NCBI GenBank assembly: GCA_910587305.1
Contig: CAJUKV010000025.1
Location: forward strand, 1-51,892
DNA: 51,892 nucleotides
DNA from: an uncultured Lachnospiraceae bacterium
Lineage (GTDB): Bacteria > Bacillota > Clostridia > Lachnospirales > Lachnospiraceae
Reading direction: 5' to 3'
This document shows, piece by piece, positions 41,572 to 49,107 of this stretch; positions within the stretch are counted from its first letter, which is position 1; each line of letters begins with the position of its first letter. The notes beneath the pieces were generated by a model. That model worked only from the letters and a program-made list of their open reading frames with translations. It did not search any database and was not told the DNA's origin. The translations under genes and the position numbers were made by a program.

Positions 41572-41718
41572 ATGAAAAATTATATGAAGACAATGGTAGA
41601 AAAGTATCTCGTAAATAATAAAGTCGTTTTGGCACATGTGAAAAATGAAAATGTACCTGCGGAAATGATGAAAAGGAATTCTTACGCATTGCTGAATGTG
41701 TCTCCGAGAGCTTTCTAA
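41572..41718 (+). CDS. 48-residue peptide, copy 7 (second subfamily)
   Basis: Begins MKNYMKTMVEKYLVNNKVVLA and ends MMKRNSYALLNVSPRAF. Same subfamily as copy 5. It starts 135 bases after the copy 6 stop. The ATG at 41572 has AAAGAGGTG just upstream; an in-frame ATG 14 codons earlier lacks a site and breaks the family length. K at residue 24 instead of G is unique. Confidence 0.87.
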   Translation: MKNYMKTMVEKYLVNNKVVLAHVKNENVPAEMMKRNSYALLNVSPRAF

Positions 41719-41781
41719 GATATGGCAGGGCACAAAAATAAAACCAAAAGAGAAGAAAAATTGCATATAAGAAACCAATAA

Positions 41782-41820
41782 AAGGCCGGTGTTTTCCCAA
41801 AAGAAGACACTGGTTTTTTC
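41782..41820 (+). terminator. Terminator of peptide cassette 5
   Basis: GGCCGGTGTTTTCCC...GAAGACACTGGTTTTTTC, of the same type as cassettes 1, 3 and 4. It closes the array. Confidence 0.85.
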
Positions 41821-42095
41821 CTTTGACGAAATGTTTTTGCAGGCTTGGCGTCTCGTCATAAACAGTAAATTATGAATTATTCGTTAAAATTAAGCGAAAC
41901 ACTTTCGATCATTTTTGTTTTATGGTATAAAAATATAGTACCCTTTTAGGTGTTTAACAACGAAATTTTGCGCAAAATGGTAAAATTTTGGTTCCGGTTT
42001 ATCCGGGTTAGGGAACAGGGGCACCTGCGTCTTTGGCTTAAACGGACAGGTTACACAAAAGGCGCGGAAAATTTCAGGAAGAGGATTTGGGAAAG

Positions 42096-43181
42096 ATGCA
42101 TATAAAAAGTAATATCGGGGCAACGCTTGCCATAGCTATGCTGGCGGGCATTTTGGCGGGCTGCGGAAATGGGAAGGCGAAGGACACCGGTGAGCTTGTT
42201 TATATAACAGATTTTAAAGCGGAAGATTTTGTGGATTTAGGCGAGTATAAAGGTGTGGAAATTGAGGTTGCGGCGCCTGCCGTTTCGGATGATGATATGA
42301 TGCTTTATATCAAAAACGCCTTTGCCGATTATGCGGAGCCTGTGGACGGCCGCAGTGTGGAGATGGGCGATATCACCAACATTGATTACGAAGGTAAGAT
42401 GGACGGTGTTGCCTTTGCGGGAGGAACGGCGAAAGGGGCGGAACTGATAATCGGCTCGGGGAGTTTTATTCCCGGTTTTGAGGAAGGCGTTGTGGGAATG
42501 GAGATTGGGCAGACAAAGGATATAAAGCTTGCGTTCCCGGACCCTTATAAGAACAATCCGGATCTTTCGGGCAAGGAAGTGGTTTTTACGGTGACTCTCA
42601 ATGGCATCAGCGCCCCGTCTGTTACGGACGAGCTGGTAAAGGGGCTTGCTCTTACGGATATCGGTACTGTAGGGGAATATGAAAAATACGTATACGATAA
42701 TTTAATGGCCCAGGCTCAGGCGGATTTTGAGGAACGGAGGATGGACGCGGCTTTGGCGGCAGTGGAAGAAGGCAGCAGCCTTAAGACGCCGCCCCAGGGG
42801 ATGGTAAACCGTATGAAGGAAAATCTGACCAACACGCTGACAAGCTATGCGCAGATGTATGGTATGGGCCTTCAGCAGTATATCGCCTATGCTTATGACA
42901 GCGAGGTGGAGGATTACGAGGCTTTTTTATTGGAACAGGCGGCTCTTACGGCCCAGCGTTATATTTTGCTGGCGGCGGTTGCGGATAAGGAAGGCATTTT
43001 GGTGACGGACGAAGAGCTGGAGGCGGAATTTGCCGAGATGGCGGAGCGTTATGGGTATGAAAGCGCGGACGCCTATAAAGAGGAAATTGATGTGGACGCC
43101 CACAGGGAATTTCAGCTGGTTCAAAAGGCAAGGGAATTTCTGGGAGAAAATGCTGTGGTAAAAAGCCCTGACGCACAGTGA
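42096..43181 (+). CDS. Trigger-factor-like FKBP peptidyl-prolyl isomerase lipoprotein
   Basis: A 361-residue lipoprotein: hydrophobic signal with lipobox LAGC near residue 22, a short linker, an N-terminal element, an FKBP domain (about 75-170: GDITNIDYEGKMDGVAFAGG, GSGSFIPGFEEGVVGM, FPDPY) and a C-terminal helical domain as in trigger factor (about 175-355). It lacks the ribosome-binding domain of true trigger factor. It probably assists folding outside the membrane. The ATG at 42096 has AGAGGA at 10 bases; a TTG at 42087 would sit too close to it. Confidence 0.88.
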   Translation: MHIKSNIGATLAIAMLAGILAGCGNGKAKDTGELVYITDFKAEDFVDLGEYKGVEIEVAAPAVSDDDMMLYIKNAFADYAEPVDGRSVEMGDITNIDYEGKMDGVAFAGGTAKGAELIIGSGSFIPGFEEGVVGMEIGQTKDIKLAFPDPYKNNPDLSGKEVVFTVTLNGISAPSVTDELVKGLALTDIGTVGEYEKYVYDNLMAQAQADFEERRMDAALAAVEEGSSLKTPPQGMVNRMKENLTNTLTSYAQMYGMGLQQYIAYAYDSEVEDYEAFLLEQAALTAQRYILLAAVADKEGILVTDEELEAEFAEMAERYGYESADAYKEEIDVDAHREFQLVQKAREFLGENAVVKSPDAQ

Positions 43182-43311
43182 GCGGGCGTTTGACGCGGCA
43201 TGTTTTTAAAATTTGAATTTCTGATAATATTTACACCCGGAGGAATGCTATGACGGTCATTCCCCACAGGATATTTGCGCTGTCAAAAGGGGCGCGGCGG
43301 GAAGCGGGATA

Positions 43312-44676
43312 ATGTATAAAAAAAAGAAGAAAAAACTGGTCAGATGGCTTGCAACAGCTATGTCATTATCAATTATGCTGTCGGTGGTAGACCCGGTAGG
43401 GGCTACCTCTGTTTCTGATTTGGAAAAGCAAAAGCAGGAGATAGAAGAAAAGAAAAAAGAGGCCGATGCTAAGAAAAAGGAAGAACAGCAAAGGTATAAC
43501 AATGCTTCGGGTAAGGCTAACGCGATCCAGTCCGATGTGGATGAAGTGGCGGAAGAAATTGAAGAAATAGACGCCGCCTTGGTGGAAACCATCGCCAGCG
43601 TGGAAATGATAGAAGAAGAGATTGAGGAAAAAGAAGAACAGATTGAGGTGACAAAGGCGGATCTGGAAGACGCCAAAAGGGTAGAGCGGGAGCAGTATGA
43701 GGCCATGAAGCTGCGGATTCAGTTTATGTATGAAAAGGGAAACAGCTCTTATTTGGAATTGCTCCTTGCCAGCGAGAGTATGGCCGATATGCTCAACAAA
43801 ACGGAGTATGTGGAAAAGCTTTACGAGTATGACAGACAGCTCCTGGCCCAGTATCAGGCCGCAAGGGAAGCGGTGGAGGCGCTGCAGGAAAAGTTAGAGG
43901 AAGAAATGGCAGAGTTGGAGGCCCAGCAGCATGAGCTGATGGAAGAAAAGGAAAGCCTTGAAATCATTTTGAATGAAAAGAAGGCTACCTATGACAATTT
44001 TGAGGCGCAGCTTGCCAAGGCGAGACAGGAAGCGGCCATCTATAAAGCCAATATCAAGAGGCAGAATGATGAAATCAAAAAGTTAGAGGCCCAGGCGGCA
44101 AACAAGCAGTCTGAAATTGAGGAAGCCAAAAGGGCGGAAGAGGAAGCAAGGCGGGCGCAGGAGCTGGCTTTGCAGAGAGAAGCGGAGGAAAGGGAGAGGA
44201 GAGAAAAGGAAGCCTCAGGAGGATCTTCTTCCGATTCCTCCGACAAGTCTTCTTCCTCCGGAGATTCGTCCTCTTCTTCCGATAAGTCTTCCGGCAAGGA
44301 ATATGCCTCGGCTTCCAGCTATTCAGGTTCAGGCAGCAAGGGGCAGCAGATTGCAAACTATGCATGTCAATATATAGGAAACCCTTATGTGCCGGGAGGA
44401 ACCAGCCTGACAGAAGGGGCGGATTGCTCCGGGTTTGTGTGGCGAGTGTACAAGGATTTCGGCTACAGCCTTCCCAGAACGTCCTATTCCCTTCGAAGCT
44501 CGGGAACGGGGGTTTCCTACTCGGAGGCACAGCCCGGGGATATCATGTGCTATGCCGGGCACGTGGGTATTTATATAGGAAACGGACAGATTGTACATGC
44601 CAGCACACAGAGATCCGGAATTAAGATTACCCCGGCTACTTATAAGGAAATTCTGGCGGTTCGCAGAATTTTATAA
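43312..44676 (+). CDS. Secreted coiled-coil NlpC/P60 peptidoglycan hydrolase
   Basis: A 454-residue exported cell-wall endopeptidase. A signal peptide (about 1-33) is followed by a long glutamate/lysine-rich coiled coil (about 35-295, PcsB-like), a serine-rich linker (about 298-335) and an NlpC/P60 domain (about 340-454). Catalytic cysteine in ADCSGFVW near 372, histidine in GHVGIYIG near 416 and a second histidine in VHASTQ. The coiled coil in PcsB-like proteins keeps the enzyme inactive until activated by FtsEX; whether that applies here is inferred. Confidence 0.93.
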   Translation: MYKKKKKKLVRWLATAMSLSIMLSVVDPVGATSVSDLEKQKQEIEEKKKEADAKKKEEQQRYNNASGKANAIQSDVDEVAEEIEEIDAALVETIASVEMIEEEIEEKEEQIEVTKADLEDAKRVEREQYEAMKLRIQFMYEKGNSSYLELLLASESMADMLNKTEYVEKLYEYDRQLLAQYQAAREAVEALQEKLEEEMAELEAQQHELMEEKESLEIILNEKKATYDNFEAQLAKARQEAAIYKANIKRQNDEIKKLEAQAANKQSEIEEAKRAEEEARRAQELALQREAEERERREKEASGGSSSDSSDKSSSSGDSSSSSDKSSGKEYASASSYSGSGSKGQQIANYACQYIGNPYVPGGTSLTEGADCSGFVWRVYKDFGYSLPRTSYSLRSSGTGVSYSEAQPGDIMCYAGHVGIYIGNGQIVHASTQRSGIKITPATYKEILAVRRIL

Positions 44677-44855
44677 AGAATGACTGTGGTTGCTTTTTAC
44701 ACATTAACCATCCGCTCGGAGCGAATAGAAATTCAGTCGTCACCGCGCTAAGTTTCCGATTATATTTAGAAGGAATTGGGCGAGCTTGTGTAAAAGGCGG
44801 GAATATTTTATAATAGTATATGTATGTGAAAAATGGAGGAATGAGAGGAAAAAGA

Positions 44856-46376
44856 ATGTCAGAATTTGATGAAAGAGATATGGACGAAAAAGAGAAATTG
44901 GAAGGCGATGTTTCGGATATAAAAGGAACGGATGGCAAAAATACGGGTGACGGTGAGAAAAAGGAGAAAGAGTATGAGGACGTCTGCTTTATCTGCCGCC
45001 GCCCCGAAAGCAAAGCGGGAAAAATGTTTAAGCTGCCCAACAATATTACGGTGTGCAACGACTGTATGCATAAGACCATGGATACCGTAAGCCAGTTTGA
45101 TTATCAGGGAATGCTGAATAATCCGGCTTTTATAGACGATCTGAATAAAAATATGAGCGGTAAGGGATTTCCCAATATCCGCTTTGTGAATATTGCGGAT
45201 TTGCAGGGAGAAGGGGGGATTCCCAACAAACAGAGGCTGAAAAAGAAAAAGCCTAAGGCAGGGGAAGAACCGGTTCTGGACATTAAAAATATTCCCCCTC
45301 CCCATAAGATTAAGGCCCAGCTGGACGATTATGTGATTGGACAGGAGCATGCGAAAAAGGTAATTTCCGTGGCAGTGTACAATCATTATAAGAGAGTCGC
45401 AACCGGCACCATGGATGATATTGAAATTGAAAAATCCAATATGCTGATGATTGGGCCCACGGGCTGCGGCAAGACCTATCTGGTAAAGACCCTTGCAAGG
45501 CTCTTAGACGTGCCCCTTGCCCTTGCGGACGCAACTTCCCTTACGGAGGCGGGATATATAGGCGACGATATTGAGAGTGTGATTTCCAAGCTTTTGGCGG
45601 CCTCCGGCAATGATGTGGAAAAGGCGGAGAGAGGTATTGTCTTTATAGACGAAATAGACAAAATTGCCAGAAAGAAAAATACCACCAGCAGGGACGTCAG
45701 CGGCGAGAGCGTACAGCAGGGAATGCTGCGTCTTTTAGAGGGCGCGGACGTGGAGGTGCCGGTGGGGGCCAACAGTAAAAATGCAATGGTGCCCCTTGCA
45801 ACGATTAATACCAGAAATATTTTGTTTATCTGCGGCGGCGCGTTTCCTGATTTGGAGGAAATTATTAAGCAGCGCCTGAAAAAGCAGACATCGATTGGCT
45901 TCAACGCGGAATTAAAGGATAAATTTGACAAGGAAAAAGATATCATCAGCAGGGTGACGGTTGAGGATTTGAAAAAGTTTGGTATGATACCGGAGTTTTT
46001 AGGACGTCTTCCCGTTATCTACACACTGGCAGCCCTTGATAAGACTATGATGGTGAAAATTCTGAAAGAGCCCAAGAACGCCATTTTAAAACAGTACCAA
46101 AAGCTTCTTGAGCTTGACGAGGTGAAGCTGGAATTTGACGAAGGCGCGCTGGAAGCGATAGCGGAAAAAGCTATGGAAAAGGATACCGGCGCGAGGGCCC
46201 TTCGGGCGATTATCGAGGAGTTTATGCTGGATATCATGTATGAGATTCCAAAGGATGACAATATCGGACGGGTGACGATTACCAGAGAATATATTGAAGG
46301 AACCGGAGGGCCGGTTATTGATATCCGCAGTGTCAGCGGAGAAAATCCGGATAATCTGAAGATGATAGAAGGGTAA
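44856..46376 (+). CDS. ClpX-type AAA+ unfoldase
   Basis: Zinc-finger AAA+ ATPase of 506 residues, clearly ClpX-like but longer than the usual 410-430. An acidic N-terminal extension of about 40 residues precedes the zinc site (VCFIC near 43, CNDC near 69). A lysine-rich insert (KQRLKKKKPKAGEEP) lies between zinc domain and ATPase. Walker A GPTGCGKTYLV near 199, Walker B IVFIDEIDKI, sensor GRLPVI, and a SIGF loop, the ClpP-docking motif, are all present. It may be an extra ClpX paralogue rather than the main one, since it is not beside clpP or lon here. Start ATG 44856 with GAGAGGA upstream. Confidence 0.85.
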   Translation: MSEFDERDMDEKEKLEGDVSDIKGTDGKNTGDGEKKEKEYEDVCFICRRPESKAGKMFKLPNNITVCNDCMHKTMDTVSQFDYQGMLNNPAFIDDLNKNMSGKGFPNIRFVNIADLQGEGGIPNKQRLKKKKPKAGEEPVLDIKNIPPPHKIKAQLDDYVIGQEHAKKVISVAVYNHYKRVATGTMDDIEIEKSNMLMIGPTGCGKTYLVKTLARLLDVPLALADATSLTEAGYIGDDIESVISKLLAASGNDVEKAERGIVFIDEIDKIARKKNTTSRDVSGESVQQGMLRLLEGADVEVPVGANSKNAMVPLATINTRNILFICGGAFPDLEEIIKQRLKKQTSIGFNAELKDKFDKEKDIISRVTVEDLKKFGMIPEFLGRLPVIYTLAALDKTMMVKILKEPKNAILKQYQKLLELDEVKLEFDEGALEAIAEKAMEKDTGARALRAIIEEFMLDIMYEIPKDDNIGRVTITREYIEGTGGPVIDIRSVSGENPDNLKMIEG

Positions 46377-46384
46377 CGGTTTAG

Positions 46385-46418
46385 ACGGGTCTGTACATTT
46401 ACTGTACAGACCCGTTTG
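46385..46418 (+). terminator. Terminator between clpX and lysR
   Basis: ACGGGTCTGTACA-TTTAC-TGTACAGACCCGT, 13 perfect pairs, just after the clpX-like stop. A T-tract is short (TTTG) on the plus strand and TAAACCG on the other; it may serve both convergent genes. Confidence 0.8.
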
Positions 46419-46460
46419 AACGCAATTTCAGCGTGCGGGATTTCTAAGAAAGGATCCTGC

Positions 46461-47300
46461 CTATAGTGCGGAGAAAAGCGGCATAAACTCCTTTTTCCTG
46501 TCCTTGGTGCAGACAAGATAATAGGTCACGGACGCCTCTTTGTCTGAAATTGGCACATGGATGCGTCCGGGGGCAGTTTCAAGGTATTTTGGGGAAAGAT
46601 CGGTGATGAAAGAGGGCAGGGAGGACGTCTGTACAAGCTCATTGAAACTGAAACGGTCATTCTGCATAAGAAAGCGGGAATCCGGCATTTTCTCCGTGCG
46701 GACGAAGTCCCAGAAACCGATGTTGGACATTAAGAGCATATTTTCACCGTTCATTTCCGCAAAGGACAGGCTTTTTCTCCTGGCATATCTGTGTCCCTTC
46801 GGCAACGCAAATAAAAGATTTTCATGGCAGCATTCTCTGAAATAAAAGGCGGTGGAATCCGGCTTTTGATGTACCACGACAAGCTGATAGACATTGTTGC
46901 CAAGATCTGAAAGCAGATGGTCGCTGTCATCTATTTCCGTCTGCAGCGTCATATGGGGATAAATATTGGAAATGACAGGAACAAGACGCCATATTGGCGC
47001 CGGGGCACAGACGCCCAGGGCAATCGTATGTTTTTTCCTGTCAAAATCCCGCACCTTTGCGGTGAGGGAATCTGCATCGGCTAAAAGCGTCTTTGCAAGC
47101 GACAGAAGGTATTTTCCGTTGTCGTTCAGTTCCAGTTTATTTTTCCGGCGGACAAAGAGCATAACGCCCAGATTATCCTCAAGCTTTTTCATGTTCCGGC
47201 TCAGGGCAGGCTGCGACAGGTTCAGAAAATCCGCCGCTTCAGAGAGCGTTCCGACATCTGCAAAAGCGACAAACTGCTGCAGTTCATATAATGCAATCAT
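46461..47300 (-). CDS. LysR-family transcriptional regulator
   Basis: A 279-residue regulator. N-terminal helix-turn-helix (LQQFVAFADVGTLSEAADFLNLSQPALSRNMKKLE, seen as TLSEAADFLNLSQPALSRN) and a C-terminal effector domain. The ATG at 47300 has GAGG from an inverted R2 repeat as its ribosome site. It is divergent from an aldo-keto reductase gene. A perfect inverted repeat between them (47466-47484) is a good operator candidate. Confidence 0.92.
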   Translation of the reverse strand: MIALYELQQFVAFADVGTLSEAADFLNLSQPALSRNMKKLEDNLGVMLFVRRKNKLELNDNGKYLLSLAKTLLADADSLTAKVRDFDRKKHTIALGVCAPAPIWRLVPVISNIYPHMTLQTEIDDSDHLLSDLGNNVYQLVVVHQKPDSTAFYFRECCHENLLFALPKGHRYARRKSLSFAEMNGENMLLMSNIGFWDFVRTEKMPDSRFLMQNDRFSFNELVQTSSLPSFITDLSPKYLETAPGRIHVPISDKEASVTYYLVCTKDRKKEFMPLFSAL

Positions 47301-47306
47301 GTTTTT

Positions 47307-47356
47307 CCTCATTTCTGCGAGGTGAACAAAGTTCACCTTTGCTTTATTGCGCATAT
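47307..47356 (-). repeat. Dispersed 50-bp repeat (R2), inverted copy
   Basis: Reverse complement of the element at 19564-19613, with a few differences (TTT for TTC in the loop). In both places the element ends GCAGAAATGAGG just before a start codon and supplies the ribosome site. Confidence 0.82.
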
Positions 47357-47460
47357 CAGGTTTGTGGATGAAAGATTGAAAATTTTTCACTCTTACCCCT
47401 GCATAATCAATGTTAATCATAACAGACAGGAAAGTATTTTACAACGAAAATATAAAAGCG

Positions 47461-47490
47461 TACCAGTATAAATATGATTTATACCAGTAT
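47461..47490 (+). promoter_or_regulatory. Operator in the lysR/aldo-keto reductase divergent gap
   Basis: GTATAAAT-ATG-ATTTATAC, a perfect inverted repeat (47466-47484), flanked by direct copies of TACCAGTAT (47461-47469 and 47482-47490). It sits about 140 bases before the reductase start and 160 before the lysR start, a usual place for a LysR box. Confidence 0.65.
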
Positions 47491-47623
47491 GCGAAAATGG
47501 AATTGTACTTTTGGAAACAGATGGCATATAATTCTGACAAATACAGGAATTAGCTCCTAAGACATATTTCTTTTTCATCCGTACAGTTTATAGTAAAATA
47601 TTTTATTACAAGGAGGCATTGTT

Positions 47624-48481
47624 ATGGAATTTTTAACATTGAACACAGGCGCAAAGATGCCGCTCGAGGGATTTGGCGTATTTCAGATTCCGGATGCGGC
47701 CCAGTGCGGGCAGGTAGTTTATGATGCAATTAAGACCGGTTACAGGCTGCTTGATACGGCGGCGGCTTACGGGAACGAGGAAGCGGTTGGCAAGGGCGTT
47801 GCAAGAGCAATATGCGATGGGCTGACCACCAGAGAAGAACTCTTTATTACTACAAAAGTATGGGTCAACGATATGGGAAGCGAAGAGGCGGCATATGAGG
47901 CGGTTAAAACTTCTCTTGGAAAACTTGATATGAATTATGTGGATTTGATTCTTCTGCATCAGCCGATGGGCGATTATTTTGCGGCCTATCGCGGGATCAC
48001 CAGGGCTTATAAGGAAGGCCTGACCAGGGCAATCGGTGTGGCAAACTTCTACCCCGCAATTCTTACCAATCTCTGCGAACATGTGGAAGTGATTCCGGCT
48101 GTCAATCAGGTGGAGCTGCACCCCTTCTTTGTACAGGCAGCGGCTATCGAGAATATGAAAGCATACGGCGTGGCCGCGCAGGCCTGGGGGCCTCTTGCAG
48201 AAGGAAAACACGGCATCTTTACGGATCCCGAGCTTACCGAAATCGGCAGGAAATACGGCAAGAGCGCGGCACAGGTGGTTCTCCGCTGGAACGCACAGCG
48301 CGGCGTTTCCATTATTCCAAAGTCCGTTCATGTAGAAAGAATGGAACAGAATATCGATATTTGGGATTTTACCCTAACGGATGAAGAGATGGAAAAGATT
48401 GCGGCGAAGGATTTGGGACATAGCGAGATTGTCAATCATGACGATCCGGCATTTGTGAAATATGTGTTGAAGCTTCACTGA
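47624..48481 (+). CDS. Aldo/keto reductase
   Basis: A 285-residue NADPH-dependent carbonyl reductase of the AKR superfamily (2,5-diketo-gluconate reductase-like). Catalytic tetrad visible: D in LLDTAAAYGNEEAVG (near 45), Y48-50 in the same segment, K in ITTKVWV (near 77) and H in ILLHQP (near 112). The NADP-binding end IIPKSVHVERMEQN is typical. Start ATG 47624 with AAGGAGG. Probably regulated by the divergent LysR. Confidence 0.95.
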   Translation: MEFLTLNTGAKMPLEGFGVFQIPDAAQCGQVVYDAIKTGYRLLDTAAAYGNEEAVGKGVARAICDGLTTREELFITTKVWVNDMGSEEAAYEAVKTSLGKLDMNYVDLILLHQPMGDYFAAYRGITRAYKEGLTRAIGVANFYPAILTNLCEHVEVIPAVNQVELHPFFVQAAAIENMKAYGVAAQAWGPLAEGKHGIFTDPELTEIGRKYGKSAAQVVLRWNAQRGVSIIPKSVHVERMEQNIDIWDFTLTDEEMEKIAAKDLGHSEIVNHDDPAFVKYVLKLH

Positions 48482-48527
48482 TTATATTGAAAGAACAAGG
48501 AGGTTGTTACTGTGAAAAATAAATTTT

Positions 48528-48565
48528 TCACAGACAAATTTGTGCTTGCGCCCAAATTTGAGGGC
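48528..48565 (+). repeat. Dispersed AT-rich palindrome (R3), copy C
   Basis: TTCACAGACAAATTTGTGC then TTGCGCCCAAATTTGAGGGC. It lies between the reductase gene and the next ribosome site and accounts for an otherwise misleading upstream in-frame start at 48512. Confidence 0.65.
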
Positions 48566-48589
48566 TGCTGGCAAGAATGGGGGATTATT

Positions 48590-48955
48590 ATGAAAGATAA
48601 AATTATCGGGCGGTCGCAAATGTTCTGGAAGTCGTTGGAAAAGGCGGATACCGGGGGCATGCGGGCGGTCAGCCATCCGGAATGCTGGTTTGTCCATATT
48701 GGCATGAGCTGCGGACTTGACGAGGAGATGGAAGCTTTTGATAAAAAGTTATTTCAGCCTACCAAAATTGACATTCATGGGCAGGAAGTCAGAGAATGGG
48801 GGGATACGGCCATCTGTATGACAGATGTGGATTATAGCCTGCTTCTGGGTGGCAAAGAGACTACCCACCATTTTATGACCACGGAGGTTTACCAGAACAG
48901 GGACGGTGAGTGGATGCTGATTCAATTCACTTTTACCGCACTGGTGCACTCATAA
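48590..48955 (+). CDS. Small NTF2-like (DUF4440/SnoaL-type) protein
   Basis: A 121-residue protein with the rhythm of DUF4440/SnoaL-like domains: an N-terminal helix (RSQMFWKSLEKAD), central strands (AICMTDVDYSLLLGG) and the closing EVYQNRDGEWMLIQFTFT. The family binds small hydrophobic ligands or acts as isomerase. The ATG at 48590 has GGGGGA at good spacing; the GTG at 48512 would add 26 residues encoded by the R3 repeat. Confidence 0.68.
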   Translation: MKDKIIGRSQMFWKSLEKADTGGMRAVSHPECWFVHIGMSCGLDEEMEAFDKKLFQPTKIDIHGQEVREWGDTAICMTDVDYSLLLGGKETTHHFMTTEVYQNRDGEWMLIQFTFTALVHS

Positions 48956-49107
48956 AAATATATGGCAAGCCATACAGGCATATTTTAATCCAAAAGAGGG
49001 TTCAATTCCCGACAGCTTGCTGCGGGGAGGTTGATTTCTCGTAACGTCATGGGCAAAAGCAGTTACTTTGTGATATCATTATGGAAAATAAAGGAGGTGG
49101 TTTTGCA

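Noticed and set aside
31968..41718. Peptides as AgrD-type, lantibiotic or double-glycine bacteriocin precursors
   Set aside because: No cysteine, no GG or GA processing site, and no LanM, AgrB, ComA-like exporter or radical-SAM gene nearby.
31829..41820. Array as an integron or CRISPR
   Set aside because: No integrase, no attC-like sites, and repeat units are long coding cassettes rather than short spaced repeats.
41497..41859. Minus-strand reading frames over the peptide genes (also at 32088-32291 and 39189-39377)
   Set aside because: They are shadows of the repeated plus-strand genes and have no ribosome sites.
48512..48589. GTG at 48512 as start of the NTF2-like gene
   Set aside because: The added residues are encoded by the R3 repeat; a better ribosome site precedes the ATG at 48590.
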